Shown piece by piece: positions 7,477 through 17,112 of a stretch of DNA of 42,099 bases. The notes beneath the pieces are model-generated. The model made no database searches. It was not told the origin of the DNA and saw only the letters and a program-made list of their open reading frames with translations. Each line of letters opens with the position of its first letter. The stretch's first letter is position 1. The translations under genes and the position numbers were made by a program. This DNA comes from Rhodocyclaceae bacterium (GTDB lineage: Bacteria; Pseudomonadota; Gammaproteobacteria; Burkholderiales; Rhodocyclaceae): positions 1-42,099 of the forward strand of contig JAQTNA010000037.1 of assembly GCA_028714035.1 (NCBI GenBank), written 5' to 3'.

Positions 7477-8841
7477 TCAGTCAGTCTTCTTCACTTCATC
7501 CCTGGCCGCGAGCTTGTGCTCCAGGTAATGGATGCTCGTGCCGCCCTTGATGAAATTGGCGTCCATCATGAGCTCCTGATGCAGCGGAATGTTGGTCTTG
7601 ATGCCTTCCACCACCATTTCCGAGAGGGCGATGCGCATGCGGCGGATCGCCTGCTCCCGCGTGTCGCCATAGGCGATGACCTTGCCCACCATGGAGTCGT
7701 AGTGGGGCGGCACCATGTAGCCCTGGTAGACATGGGAATCCACCCGGATGCCGGGCCCGCCCGGCGGGTGATAGGTGGTGATGCGGCCCGGCGAGGGCGT
7801 GAACTTGAAGGGATCTTCCGCGTTGATGCGACATTCCACCGCATGACCGGAGAACTGCACCTCCCGCTGACGCAGGGAGAGCTTTTCCCCCGCGGCGACG
7901 CGAATCTGCTCCTGCACGATGTCCACCCCGGTGATGAGCTCCGTCACGGGATGTTCCACCTGGACCCGCGTGTTCATCTCGATGAAGAAGAACTCGTTGT
8001 TCTCGTACAGGAACTCGAAGGTGCCGGCGCCGCGATAGCCTATCCTGCGACAGGCCTCGGCGCAGCGTTCGCCCACCTTGGCGATGAGGCGGCGATTGAT
8101 GTCGGGGGCCGGAGCCTCCTCGATCACCTTCTGGTGCCGCCGCTGCATGGAGCAATCGCGCTCCCCCAGGTAAATGGCGTTGCCGTGGGTGTCGGACAGC
8201 ACCTGAATCTCCACATGCCGCGGATTCTCCAGGAACTTTTCCATGTACACCATGGGATTGCCGAACGCGGCACCCGCCTCGGTGCGGGTGGTCTGCACGG
8301 CATTGAGCAGGGCTGCCTCGGTATGCACCACGCGCATGCCCCGGCCGCCGCCGCCGCCGGCCGCCTTGATGATCACCGGATAACCGACGGCCCGGGCGAT
8401 CTTGATGATCTCCTTGGGGTCTTCCGGCAGGGCTCCGGCAGAACCGGGCACACAGGGCACGCCGGCCGCCTTCATGGCGTCCTTGGCGCAGACCTTGTCG
8501 CCCATGAGCCGGATGGTTTCCGACTTCGGGCCGATGAAGACGAAACCGCTCATTTCCACCTTTTCGGCGAAATCGGCATTCTCGGACAGGAAACCATAAC
8601 CGGGATGGATGGCCTCCGCATCCGTCACCTCGGCGGCGCTGATGATGGCGGGGATGTTCAGGTAGGAAAGCGAAGAAGGCGGAGGACCGATGCACACGGA
8701 TTCGTCCGCGAGCTTCACATACTTGGCCTCCGTATCAGCCTCCGAGTGTACGACCACCGTCTTGATACCCAGCTCACGGCAGGCGCGCTGGATACGAAGG
8801 GCAATTTCACCCCTGTTTGCGATCAGAATTTTTTCAAACAT
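7477..8841 (-). CDS. accC: Acetyl-CoA carboxylase, biotin carboxylase subunit AccC
   Basis: 454 residues (E. coli 449). It carboxylates biotin on AccB using ATP and bicarbonate, the first half-reaction of malonyl-CoA synthesis. Family marks are the N-terminal [14 protein letters not shown], the ATP-grasp glycine loop [18 protein letters not shown], the [13 protein letters not shown] active-site segment, and the [10 protein letters not shown] block near the C-terminus. It is co-directional with accB, which ends 95 bp upstream; that gap contains a short repeated motif (8855-8875). The accA and accD subunits are not in the window. Confidence 0.97.
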   Translation of the reverse strand: MFEKILIANRGEIALRIQRACRELGIKTVVVHSEADTEAKYVKLADESVCIGPPPSSLSYLNIPAIISAAEVTDAEAIHPGYGFLSENADFAEKVEMSGFVFIGPKSETIRLMGDKVCAKDAMKAAGVPCVPGSAGALPEDPKEIIKIARAVGYPVIIKAAGGGGGRGMRVVHTEAALLNAVQTTRTEAGAAFGNPMVYMEKFLENPRHVEIQVLSDTHGNAIYLGERDCSMQRRHQKVIEEAPAPDINRRLIAKVGERCAEACRRIGYRGAGTFEFLYENNEFFFIEMNTRVQVEHPVTELITGVDIVQEQIRVAAGEKLSLRQREVQFSGHAVECRINAEDPFKFTPSPGRITTYHPPGGPGIRVDSHVYQGYMVPPHYDSMVGKVIAYGDTREQAIRRMRIALSEMVVEGIKTNIPLHQELMMDANFIKGGTSIHYLEHKLAARDEVKKTD

Positions 8842-8854
8842 GGCCTAATTCAGG

Positions 8855-8875
8855 TTAGCGGTGAGCGGTAAGCGG
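8855..8875. repeat. Short-period intergenic repeat (GCGGTGAGCGGTAAGCGG)
   Basis: Between accB and accC the sequence repeats a 7-base unit of the form AGCGGTR. The same motif occurs between hslV and hslU (19673-19740). Both copies sit in short gaps inside operons. The role is unknown. Confidence 0.5.
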
Positions 8876-8936
8876 CAAGTAGAAAGCGCGGGGGCCGGTT
8901 CGGCTGCGCGCCGGGTTCTTGCCGCCGACCCGGAAA

Positions 8937-9389
<453 letters not shown>

Positions 9390-9419
9390 GTCTGTTTCCT
9401 CGATGAATTCGATGGCCCG

Positions 9420-9881
9420 TCAGCCAAGTTTGCCCAGACGGCGCAAGGCAAATTCCAGGGCCAGTTCGTAGCCCTGGTGGCCAAGACCGCAAATAACCCC
9501 CACCGCGATGTCGGAGAAATAGGAATGCCGGCGAAAATCTTCCCGGGCGTGCACGTTGGACAGATGCACCTCGATGAAGGGAATCTTCACGGCCGCCAGT
9601 GCGTCCCGCAGCGCCACGCTGGTGTGGGTGTAGGCGGCGGGGTTGATGATGATGAACCGGACATCCTCCGATGCCGCGGCCTGAACCCGGTCTATCAGTT
9701 CGCCCTCGTGGTTGCTCTGAAAGGACTCCAGACGCACCCCCGACGCTCGGGCACGACTGTCCATGGTCGTGTGAATATCGGACAGGGTCGTCCGGCCATA
9801 GATGTCCGGTTCCCGGTTGCCGAGCAGGTTCAGATTGGGGCCGTGCAACACCAGTATGCGCGTTTCGCCGTCCGTTGCCAT
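9420..9881 (-). CDS. aroQ: Type II 3-dehydroquinate dehydratase
   Basis: 153 residues from the ATG at 9881, which has GGAAGGA upstream; the longer frame to 9932 has no such site. It catalyses trans-dehydration of 3-dehydroquinate to 3-dehydroshikimate in the shikimate pathway. Conserved type II blocks are all present: [11 protein letters not shown], the flexible-loop tyrosine in [29 protein letters not shown], and [14 protein letters not shown]. It is the first gene of the minus-strand run that continues into accB, accC and prmA. Confidence 0.96.
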   Translation of the reverse strand: MATDGETRILVLHGPNLNLLGNREPDIYGRTTLSDIHTTMDSRARASGVRLESFQSNHEGELIDRVQAAASEDVRFIIINPAAYTHTSVALRDALAAVKIPFIEVHLSNVHAREDFRRHSYFSDIAVGVICGLGHQGYELALEFALRRLGKLG

Positions 9882-10204
9882 GAGGTTCCTTCCGTGCCTG
9901 TTATCCGCGACAAGGCCGCGAGTTTGCCGCAAATCGCCTCATTTTGTCCAGTCTTCCGCCATATGCCCCGAAACCCCGGCGCCAAACCGGCGCCTTCGCA
10001 ATCGCCCTGTCCCACCCGGATTTTTCGCGTTTTATATAGGCTCAGCCCAGCCACGCTTTTAGCCCATTCGATGTCCAGCGTCAGGATCACCAAGGCCGTG
10101 GGACACCCGACCGAGCCGATCTGCCTCTCGGCAGTCATCGGCCTCCCGGCGCCTCTCCTTCCGACCACCATCGCCGGCCTGCTTTCCGCCATAATCCCAC
10201 GATC
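9882..10204. other. Divergent intergenic region between aroQ and the P-type ATPase gene
   Basis: A 323-bp non-coding stretch that must hold promoters for both directions. I see a small hairpin of two GGCGCC hexamers (9978-9983, 9989-9994) and an AT-rich TATATA at 10033-10038 that could serve as a -10 element for either strand, but no good -35 partner. Long frames read here are extensions of neighbouring genes or antisense artefacts. Confidence 0.5.
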
Positions 10205-12904
10205 ATGGACATCGCCCAACTTTCCGCCGAAGAGGCCCTTTCCAGCCTGCGCTCCCATGGCGAGGGCCTGAGTTCCCTTGAAGCCTTGCGACGACAGAAG
10301 GAATTCGGGCCCAACCGGGTGGAAGAGTTGAGAGGCGAGCCCGACTGGCTGAAGTTCGCCCGGCAATTCACCCACTTCTTCGCGCTGCTCCTCTGGCTCG
10401 CCGCCGGCTTGTCCCTGGCCGCCGAATGGTACCAACCGGGCCAGGGCATGGGACGCCTGGCCCTGGCCGTCGTTGCCGTGATCCTGGTGAATGGTGTCTT
10501 TTCCTTCTGGCAGGAATACCGGGCCGGGCGGGCCATCGCCGCCCTGTGCCGCCTCCTGCCGTGGGAAGTGCGGGTGATGCGGGAAGGCAGCCTGCGCACC
10601 CTGCCCGCGGAAGAACTGGTGCCCGGCGACATTGTGCTCGTGGAAGAAGGGGACGACGTGCCCGCCGACTGCCGCCTGGTGGAATCCTGGGGCTTGAAGG
10701 TCAACGCCGCCACCCTCACCGGAGAATCCCGTCCCCTGGGACGCCGGGCCGAGGCGGAGCAAGACGGCGGCAACGTGCTCTCGGTGCGCAACCTGCTGCT
10801 TGCGGGAACCTCCATCATTTCCGGCCAGGGCCGGGCCGTGGTCTTCGCCACCGGCATGAGGACGGAATTCGGCCGTATCGCCCACCTGACCCAGAGCGCC
10901 GGGGACACGGACTCGCCCTTGCAGAAGGAAATCGTGCGCCTCTCCCGCCTGGTGGGCGGCGTGGCTCTGGCCCTGGGCGTCATGTTCTTCCTCGTGGGCC
11001 ATGCCCTGGGCCTGCCCTTCTGGCTGAGCTTCATGTTCGCCATCGGCGTCATCGTCGCCAACGTGCCGGAGGGCCTGCTGCCCACCGTGACCCTGGCGCT
11101 CGCCATGGCGACCCAGAAGATGGCGAAGAGGAATGCCCTGGTGCGCCACCTGCCGGCGGTGGAAACCCTGGGCTGTACCACCGTCATCGTCTCGGACAAG
11201 ACCGGCACGCTCACCGAAAACCGCATGGCCGTGCGTCGACTCTACGCCGCCGGCAGCTTTGTCGCGCCCCATGCCTGGCGCAAGGGCCTGGAGACGCGCC
11301 TGAGATTCCGGCCCATGGTGCATGCGGCGCTGCAATGCCACAACCTGAAAATGATGGCGCATGAAGGCGGGGCACGCCTCTCGGGTGACCCCACGGAGAT
11401 CGCCCTGGTGGAGTGGGCCATGAGCGTGGCGAAGCCGTCCACGCCCCTCTCCCTCCTGGGAGAAATCCCCTTCGATGGCGAACGGCGCCGCATGTCTGTG
11501 GTGGTGGAGGAGCGGGGTAGCCGCACCCTCTACTGCAAGGGCGCCCCGGAATCCCTGCTTGCCGTCTGCGATCGCTATGAGACGGCCAAGGGCCCGCGCC
11601 CGCTCACCCAGGAAGCGAGGATGCGGCTCCTGGCGGCCCACGACGAGATGGCCGGGCGGGGCTTGCGGGTACTGGCCTTCGCCTATGGCCGACTGCCGGA
11701 CAGCGCGCCCATCTCCCCGGCGGCGGAGACGGGCCTGGTGCTCACCGGACTGGCGGGCCTGGAAGACCCGCCACGCCCGGAGGTGCACGAGGCCATCACC
11801 CGCTGCCGCCTCGCCGGCATCAAGGTCATCATGGCCACCGGCGACCACCCGGCCACGGCGCTCTCCATCGCGCGGGAGATCGGCCTGGTGCGAGGCCCGT
11901 CGCCGCGCATCCTGCTGGGAGAGGATTTGCACCGGCTCACGGACACCGAACTGCTCCTGGCCCTGGACGCGCCGGAAGTGATCGCGGCGCGGGTCTCGGC
12001 GGAGCAGAAGATGCGGCTGGTACAGGCTCTGCAAGCCCGGGGTGAAGTGGTGGCGGTCACCGGCGACGGGGTAAACGACGCCCCCGCCCTCAAGTCCGCC
12101 GACATCGGTGTTGCCATGGGCCGCTCGGGCACGGACGTGGCGCGGGAAGCTTCCGATCTGGTGCTACTGGACGACAATTTCGCCACCATCGTTGCCGCCA
12201 TCGAGGAGGGCCGGGCGGTGTTCGACAACCTGAGGAAGTTCTGCACCTACATCCTCACCCACACCATCCCGGAACTGGTGCCCTACCTGGCCTTCGGACT
12301 CCTGGGCCTGCCGCCGGCGCTGACAGTGATGCAGATCCTGGCGGTGGACCTGGGCACGGACACCCTGCCGGCCCTGGCTCTTGGGGCGGAGCCACCGGAC
12401 CCGGCGGTGATGCAGCGCCCGCCCCGAGGCCGGAATGAGCGCTTGCTGGACGCCGGCCTCCTGCTACGGGCCTACCTTTTCCTGGGGGTGATCGAGGCTG
12501 CCTGCGCCATGGGCGTCTTCCTCTTTGTCATGTTCCGGGCCGGCTGGACCTGGGAGCGACTGCGTGCCGGAATGCCCGCCGTCGACGATCCCACCTACCT
12601 TGCCGCCACCACCGCCTGCCTTGCCGCCATCGTGGTATCCCAGATGGCCAATCTCCTGCTCTGCCGCCACCCGAGCCGAGGGCTCCTGCCGCTCACTCTT
12701 GCCGGCAATCACCTTTTGCTTTGGGGCATGGCCTTCGAGTTGTTTCTGCTGGGCGCGATCGCCTACACCCCCTGGGGCCGGCTCATCTTCGGCACCGCGC
12801 CCCTGGACGGCACGGTCTGGCTCCTGGCGCTGGCCGGTGCCGCCCTGTTGGTCGGGCTGGAAGAGGGACGCAAGGCCCTGGTACGGGGGATTAAACCTTC
12901 TTGA
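10205..12904 (+). CDS. P-type cation-transporting ATPase, class II, Na,K-ATPase-like
   Basis: 899 residues in the inner membrane; ATP-driven cation transport. Landmarks: TGES (172-175, actuator domain), VANVPEGLL in M4 with Glu289, the phosphorylated Asp331 in DKTGTLTENR, the KGAPE nucleotide-domain motif, and TGDGVNDAP (619-626). M5/M6 reads LTHTIPELVPY (Glu690) and DLGTDTLPA (Asp715, Asp719), followed by a MQRPPR segment. The PEGLL and DLGTD forms and the MQRPPR block resemble animal Na,K-ATPases (class IIC) more than calcium pumps. Two residues that in Na,K-ATPase are Ser and Asn just before IPE are His and Thr here, so the ion cannot be assumed. It appears to be a single-gene unit; no beta subunit is nearby. 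Confidence 0.9.
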   Translation: MDIAQLSAEEALSSLRSHGEGLSSLEALRRQKEFGPNRVEELRGEPDWLKFARQFTHFFALLLWLAAGLSLAAEWYQPGQGMGRLALAVVAVILVNGVFSFWQEYRAGRAIAALCRLLPWEVRVMREGSLRTLPAEELVPGDIVLVEEGDDVPADCRLVESWGLKVNAATLTGESRPLGRRAEAEQDGGNVLSVRNLLLAGTSIISGQGRAVVFATGMRTEFGRIAHLTQSAGDTDSPLQKEIVRLSRLVGGVALALGVMFFLVGHALGLPFWLSFMFAIGVIVANVPEGLLPTVTLALAMATQKMAKRNALVRHLPAVETLGCTTVIVSDKTGTLTENRMAVRRLYAAGSFVAPHAWRKGLETRLRFRPMVHAALQCHNLKMMAHEGGARLSGDPTEIALVEWAMSVAKPSTPLSLLGEIPFDGERRRMSVVVEERGSRTLYCKGAPESLLAVCDRYETAKGPRPLTQEARMRLLAAHDEMAGRGLRVLAFAYGRLPDSAPISPAAETGLVLTGLAGLEDPPRPEVHEAITRCRLAGIKVIMATGDHPATALSIAREIGLVRGPSPRILLGEDLHRLTDTELLLALDAPEVIAARVSAEQKMRLVQALQARGEVVAVTGDGVNDAPALKSADIGVAMGRSGTDVAREASDLVLLDDNFATIVAAIEEGRAVFDNLRKFCTYILTHTIPELVPYLAFGLLGLPPALTVMQILAVDLGTDTLPALALGAEPPDPAVMQRPPRGRNERLLDAGLLLRAYLFLGVIEAACAMGVFLFVMFRAGWTWERLRAGMPAVDDPTYLAATTACLAAIVVSQMANLLLCRHPSRGLLPLTLAGNHLLLWGMAFELFLLGAIAYTPWGRLIFGTAPLDGTVWLLALAGAALLVGLEEGRKALVRGIKPS

Positions 12905-13005
12905 GGACGGCTTGAGGGTAGCGATGGGCGATCCTGCCCTGCCGTGCGGAACGCCTCCCCTTCCGCCGCAAAAAACTAGCGCCGACGCGGAACCCTTTTT
13001 TGCAC

Positions 13006-13032
13006 TTAGCACTCACAGGCAAAGAGTGCTAA
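13006..13032 (+). promoter_or_regulatory. CIRCE operator (HrcA site) upstream of rpoH
   Basis: TTAGCACTC at 13006-13014 and GAGTGCTAA at 13024-13032 are separated by exactly 9 bases, a perfect match to the CIRCE consensus TTAGCACTC-N9-GAGTGCTAA. It ends 38 bp before the rpoH start. A plausible promoter overlaps it (TTAGCA at 13006, TAACAT at 13030, 18-bp spacing), so HrcA binding would block transcription directly. Confidence 0.95.
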
Positions 13033-13070
13033 CATTCCGCGTGCAACCCGTTTCAAGGAGGACGACGTTC

Positions 13071-13934
13071 ATGGCTCAAACCCTTTCTCTCGCTTTTCCG
13101 ATTCCCGCGATCCCCTCCGCGGTGGGCAGCCTGGATTCCTACATCCAGATCGCGAATCGGGTACCCATGCTGACGGAGGAACAGGAAGTCATGCTGGGGC
13201 GCCGACTGAGAGATGACGGAGATCTGGACGCGGCCCGGCAACTGGTGCTGTCCCACTTGCGCCTGGTCATCGCCGTGGCCCGGGGTTATCTCGGTTATGG
13301 TCTGCCCCACGCTGACCTGGTTCAGGAAGGCAATATCGGCCTGATGAAGGCTGTCCGCCGCTTCGATCCGGAGCGGGGAGTGCGGCTGGTTTCTTTCGCC
13401 ATCCACTGGATCAAGGCGGAAATCCATGAATACATCCTGCGCAACTGGCGTTTGGTGAAGATCGCCACCACCAAGGCCCAGCGCAAGCTGTTCTTCAATC
13501 TGCGCAGTCTCAAGTCCAGCCTCCAGGCCATGAGTCCGGACGAAGTGGATGCAGTCGCGGCCAAGCTTGGCGTCAAGCCGGAGGAGGTCGTGGAGATGGA
13601 GACCCGTTTCTCCGGCCAGGACATGGCCCTTGAGGGTGGCCAGGACGAGGAGGAGGACCGCTTCGCCCCCATTGCCTACCTGGCGGACAACAGTTCGGAG
13701 CCGGTGGCGGTGCTGGAACGCGCGGAGGTGGAGCATCTGCACACCGAAGGCCTGCGCCAGGCCCTGGAGACTCTGGACCCGCGCAGCCGGCACATCATCG
13801 AGCGGCGCTGGCTGGCGGAGGGCGAATCGGCCACCCTGCATGAACTCGCGGCGGAATACGGCGTTTCCGCGGAACGCATCCGGCAGATCGAAGCCAAGGC
13901 CATGCAGAAAATGAAGGGCTTGCTGGCCGCCTGA
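13071..13934 (+). CDS. rpoH: Heat-shock sigma factor RpoH (sigma-32)
   Basis: 287 residues. Region 2 is recognisable (LVQEGNIGLMKAVRRFDPERG, near 83-103). The RpoH-specific box QRKLFFNLR lies at 137-145, and the C-terminal region 4 helix-turn-helix is ESATLHELAAEYGVSAERIRQIE. The ATG at 13071 follows AAGGAGG. The frame is open further upstream, but those codons overlap the CIRCE promoter and the ATPase gene. A perfect CIRCE element precedes it, so heat-shock sigma synthesis is probably HrcA-controlled. It should in turn drive hslVU, which has a sigma-32-type promoter 6 kb away. Confidence 0.97.
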   Translation: MAQTLSLAFPIPAIPSAVGSLDSYIQIANRVPMLTEEQEVMLGRRLRDDGDLDAARQLVLSHLRLVIAVARGYLGYGLPHADLVQEGNIGLMKAVRRFDPERGVRLVSFAIHWIKAEIHEYILRNWRLVKIATTKAQRKLFFNLRSLKSSLQAMSPDEVDAVAAKLGVKPEEVVEMETRFSGQDMALEGGQDEEEDRFAPIAYLADNSSEPVAVLERAEVEHLHTEGLRQALETLDPRSRHIIERRWLAEGESATLHELAAEYGVSAERIRQIEAKAMQKMKGLLAA

Positions 13935-13962
13935 CACCTTGGTCGCCGGCAATATCCCCTGA

Positions 13963-13986
13963 AACGGGCAGCTTCGGCTGCCCGTT
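13963..13986. terminator. Stem-loop terminator between convergent rpoH and SCO gene
   Basis: AACGGGCAGC (13963-13972), loop TTCG, and GCTGCCCGTT (13977-13986) form a perfect 10-bp stem with a very stable tetraloop. It lies 28 bp after the rpoH stop and touches the stop of the oppositely oriented SCO gene, so it can end both transcripts. The following T content is weak on both sides. Confidence 0.75.
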
Positions 13987-13987
13987 C

Positions 13988-14602
13988 TCACTTCCCGGCC
14001 AACAGGAGACGCGTATCGGACGCCAGATTCTCCGGCATTTCGCCGTGCTTCTCGTAGAGCCGCAGTCGTCCCTGGGGATCGAAGAGGTAGGTCCCCGCCG
14101 AATGATCCACCGTATAGGTGTCCGGGGTTCCGCCCGGGCGCTTGTGGTAGTAGACCTTGAATTCGTTCGCGGTCGCCGCCGTGGCGGCGGCATCGCCATA
14201 GAGCCCGAGGAAGCGCCGATCGAAGGCGGGCACATAGTTGGCGAGCAACTCCGGGGTATCCCGTTCCGGGTCCACGGTGACGAACAAGACCTGGACCCGG
14301 TCGGCATCCGCCCCCAGTTGTTTCATCGCCTGTGCCATGCTGGAGAGGTTGGTCGGACACACGTCCGGGCATTGGGTATAGCCAAAGAACATGAACACCA
14401 CCTTGCCCCGGAAATCCGCGAGGCTGCGGGGGCGCCCGGCCGGGTCACGCAAATGAAAGTCCCGGCCATAGCTTGCTCCGCTGACATCCGCACCGTGGAA
14501 ACCGGGGCCGGTATGACAGCCCCCGAGCACGGTCAGAAACAGGGCCAGTGTCAGCGCATGCCACGGCGCGCGGCCGCCTTTCGAGGGGAATCCGTATGCC
14601 AT
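13988..14602 (-). CDS. SCO1/SenC/PrrC-family copper protein, probable lipoprotein
   Basis: 204 residues from the ATG at 14602, which has GGAG upstream. The N-terminus is a lipoprotein signal with lipobox VLGGC (Cys29), so it should be anchored to the periplasmic face. The thioredoxin-like domain has the copper-binding CPDVC motif (Cys78, Cys82) and the distal His167 in TVDHSAG, the full SCO copper site. Such proteins deliver copper to the CuA centre of cytochrome oxidase or keep its cysteines reduced. No cytochrome oxidase genes are adjacent. It lies downstream of the MazG-like gene on the same strand. Confidence 0.93.
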   Translation of the reverse strand: MAYGFPSKGGRAPWHALTLALFLTVLGGCHTGPGFHGADVSGASYGRDFHLRDPAGRPRSLADFRGKVVFMFFGYTQCPDVCPTNLSSMAQAMKQLGADADRVQVLFVTVDPERDTPELLANYVPAFDRRFLGLYGDAAATAATANEFKVYYHKRPGGTPDTYTVDHSAGTYLFDPQGRLRLYEKHGEMPENLASDTRLLLAGK

Positions 14603-14627
14603 GGTCTCTACTCCGGAAAGCCCGCGG

Positions 14628-14975
14628 TCAATATTCGTTGTACTTGCGGGCATCGCCCCGAACCCGTTCTGCGGGGTATTTCTCTCCGTTCTTGATGAGT
14701 TTGGCCTCCGCCGCGGCGAGCAGATCCACATTCAGCTTGGTGGCCAGACTCGTGAGATAGACCAGGATGTCGGCCATTTCCTCTTCCACGGCCTGGCGCT
14801 TCGCTCCGGAGATATTGGCGCTCTCTTCCTCGGTCAGCCACTGGAATTGTTCCACCAGTTCCGCCGCTTCCACGATCAGCGCCATGGAAAGGTTCTTGGG
14901 TGAGTGAAAGCGATCCCAGTCCCGCGCCTCAACGAAGGCTCGCACCTTCTCCTTCAGTTCATTCATGTCCTTCAT
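14628..14975 (-). CDS. MazG-like nucleotide pyrophosphohydrolase
   Basis: 115 residues, all alpha-helical in character. It carries the metal-binding acidic pattern of the MazG/dCTPase superfamily: EAAELVEQFQW (residues 36-46), then EEEMADILVYL. It probably hydrolyses a non-canonical or excess dNTP to the monophosphate. The start ATG overlaps the mpl stop codon (ATGA), and GGGAGG precedes it, so it is translationally coupled to mpl. Confidence 0.88.
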   Translation of the reverse strand: MKDMNELKEKVRAFVEARDWDRFHSPKNLSMALIVEAAELVEQFQWLTEEESANISGAKRQAVEEEMADILVYLTSLATKLNVDLLAAAEAKLIKNGEKYPAERVRGDARKYNEY

Positions 14976-16333
14976 CTTGCCTCCCTGGTCCCAAGTGCCG
15001 CCAACAATTGCCCGTGAATGCCACCAAAGCCGCCATTGCTCATCACCAGAACATGGTCGCCGGGCCGGGCTTCGGCCACAATTTCCGCGATCAAAGCCGT
15101 AAGATCGTCAAACGTGACGGCTTTTTCGCCCATCGGCGCCAGCGCGGAGCGAGCATCCCATCCCAGGTTGGCACCGTAGCAGAATACCCGGTCCGCGTCC
15201 GACAGACTTTCCGGCAACTTGTCCTTCATCACCCCCAACTTCATGGTGTTGGACCTCGGCTCCAGCACGGCCAGGATTCGAGCCGCACCGACCTGTTTTC
15301 GCAACCCGGCGACCGTCGTGGCAATGGCCGTGGGATGATGGGCAAAATCATCATAAACCCTGACACTTGCAGCCTCGCCCCGAAGTTCCAGGCGCCGCTT
15401 CACATTCCCGAAGCGGCCCAGGGCCTCGATCGCCACCCCGGGGCTTACGCCCACATGCCGGGCCGCGGCAATCGCCGCCAGGGCATTGTGCCGGTTATGC
15501 TCGCCCGCCAGCCCCCAATGCAGATCGCCTTGCACCCTGCCGTCGAGGCTGACTCGATAAGCCGCCCCCTCCTCCTTCCCGGCCCAACCCGACTGCCCCT
15601 CGGCGACATTGAACCATTCCAGGGGCGTCCACAAACCCCGGGCCAGAACCCGCCGCAAACTTTCTTCGCCGGCGTTCGCGACAACCCGCCCCGAACGGGG
15701 AAGGATGCGTACCAGATGATGAAATTGCGTCTCGATAGCTGCCAGATCGCTGAAGATATCTGCGTGATCGAACTCCAGGTTGTTCAGCACGGCAGTCCGG
15801 GGGCGATAGTGAACAAACTTGGATCGCTTGTCGCAGAAGGCGGTATCGTATTCGTCCGCCTCGATGACGAAGAAAGGAGAGTCGGTGAGGCGCGCGGACA
15901 GCCCGAAATTGAGCGGGATGCCTCCGATGAGGAAACCAGGGTTCAAGCCCGCGTCTTCCAGTATCCACGCCAGCATGGAGGAGGTCGTGGTCTTGCCGTG
16001 GGTACCGGCGACGGCCAGCACCCATTTCCCGTGCAGAATATTTTCAGCCAGCCACTGAGGGCCCGAGACATAGGGCAGATTACGATCCAGAATCTCTTCC
16101 AGCAGGGGATTGCCGCGCGAGATCGCGTTCCCGACCACAAAGAGATCGGGAATCAGGTTCAGTTGGACAGCATCGAAGCCCTCGACGAGTTCTATGCCCT
16201 GTTCCCGAAGTTGGGTGCTCATGGGCGGATACACGTTGGCGTCGCAACCGGTGACACGGTGCCCGGCAGCCCTGGCGATGAGGGCGATGCCGCCCATGAA
16301 GGTGCCGCAAATTCCGAGGATGTGGATGTGCAT
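14972..16333 (-). CDS. mpl: UDP-MurNAc:L-Ala-gamma-D-Glu-meso-DAP ligase (peptidoglycan recycling)
   Basis: 453 residues from the ATG at 16333, which begins MHIHILGICG; the frame continues upstream without family similarity. It attaches recovered murein tripeptide to UDP-MurNAc. Mur-ligase marks are the N-terminal glycine-rich GICGTFMGG, the ATP loop AGTHGKTTTSS (from residue 109), and HNRHNALAA in the central domain. The C-terminal segment VYDDFAHHPTAI, with LEPRSNTM, matches Mpl rather than MurC. It is divergent from the 205-residue gene on the other side of a 161-bp gap. Confidence 0.94.
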   Translation of the reverse strand: MHIHILGICGTFMGGIALIARAAGHRVTGCDANVYPPMSTQLREQGIELVEGFDAVQLNLIPDLFVVGNAISRGNPLLEEILDRNLPYVSGPQWLAENILHGKWVLAVAGTHGKTTTSSMLAWILEDAGLNPGFLIGGIPLNFGLSARLTDSPFFVIEADEYDTAFCDKRSKFVHYRPRTAVLNNLEFDHADIFSDLAAIETQFHHLVRILPRSGRVVANAGEESLRRVLARGLWTPLEWFNVAEGQSGWAGKEEGAAYRVSLDGRVQGDLHWGLAGEHNRHNALAAIAAARHVGVSPGVAIEALGRFGNVKRRLELRGEAASVRVYDDFAHHPTAIATTVAGLRKQVGAARILAVLEPRSNTMKLGVMKDKLPESLSDADRVFCYGANLGWDARSALAPMGEKAVTFDDLTALIAEIVAEARPGDHVLVMSNGGFGGIHGQLLAALGTREAR

Positions 16334-16432
16334 TCTGGAGAAGAACCAGCCGGGTGTAGAATGAGCGCCCATTTTAACCGGCATGAGCATCCGGCGCGCC
16401 CTTCGTCCTGCGGCATTTGGCCGCGTAAGAGC

Positions 16433-16459
16433 TGCCGGAAGAGAAGATCGCTTCCGGCA
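16433..16459. other. Stem-loop in the mpl / 16495-gene divergent region
   Basis: TGCCGGAAG (16433-16441) pairs perfectly with CTTCCGGCA (16451-16459) around a 9-base loop. It lies 35 bp before the start at 16495, so it would be in the 5-prime leader of that transcript. Nothing else stands out in the 16334-16494 gap. Confidence 0.4.
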
Positions 16460-16494
16460 AGCCTCGGTCCACTCGCCTTTACGGCACACGGAAC

Positions 16495-17112
16495 ATGTCG
16501 CCCTCCAACAAGTCTTCCCCTCGCCTCTTGGCCATGCGCCGAAACATCGCTGCCCAGGCGGCACGACTCATGGCCGAAGACGGAATCAACGACTACGGGC
16601 TGGCCAAACGCAAGGCGGCCCGCCAGTTGGGCGCCGCGGAAACCGAGGCCTTGCCCAATAACGCCGAAATCGAGGAAGAACTGCGCGCCTACCAGGCCTT
16701 GTACCAGGGAGAGGAACAGCGCGAACGTCTTGCGGATTTGCGGCGCACGGCGCTCAAGGCCATGGCTTACCTCGGCGAGTTCCACCCCTACCTCACGGGC
16801 CCTGTCCTGGACGGCACCGCAGGACGTTTTGCCAGCATAGATCTGGAAATTTTTGCCGAGGACACCAAGTCGGTGGAACTTTTCTTGCTGAGCCACGGAG
16901 TGGACTACCGACTCGAAATGCCGCACCATCCCGCCACGGCAGATGGACCCGAGTCCCTGCTCCAGTTCTATTTCGACGAAACCCCCGTCAGTCTGGCGCT
17001 CTACGACTCCGTGGCCGAAAGAAGCAAGCGCCGGCACCGGGATGGGCGCATCGTCAATCGAGCCCGGGCCGAATCGGTCATGACTCTCCTGCAAGCTGAA
17101 AGCACCTCATGA
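16495..17112 (+). CDS. Conserved uncharacterised protein with nucleotidyltransferase-like core
   Basis: 205 residues, cytoplasmic. The first 70 residues are basic and helical (MRRNIAAQAARLMAEDGI, then NDYGLAKRKAARQLG). The middle part, GPVLDGTAGRFASIDLEIFAED, resembles the G-S-x(n)-S-D-I-D-L core of minimal nucleotidyltransferases, and a conserved-looking LQFYFDETPVSLALYD follows. The catalytic first Asp is Ile in SIDLEIF, so the enzyme may be degenerate. It is translationally coupled (ATGA overlap) to the TlpA-like gene. The fold assignment is my inference from one motif. Confidence 0.7.
   Translation: MSPSNKSSPRLLAMRRNIAAQAARLMAEDGINDYGLAKRKAARQLGAAETEALPNNAEIEEELRAYQALYQGEEQRERLADLRRTALKAMAYLGEFHPYLTGPVLDGTAGRFASIDLEIFAEDTKSVELFLLSHGVDYRLEMPHHPATADGPESLLQFYFDETPVSLALYDSVAERSKRRHRDGRIVNRARAESVMTLLQAESTS

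Noticed and set aside
9830-12034. Long minus-strand frame (734 residues) across the ATPase gene
   Set aside because: It is antisense to the clearly recognisable P-type ATPase and aroQ region and has the His/Gln/Gly-rich composition of GC-rich antisense frames.
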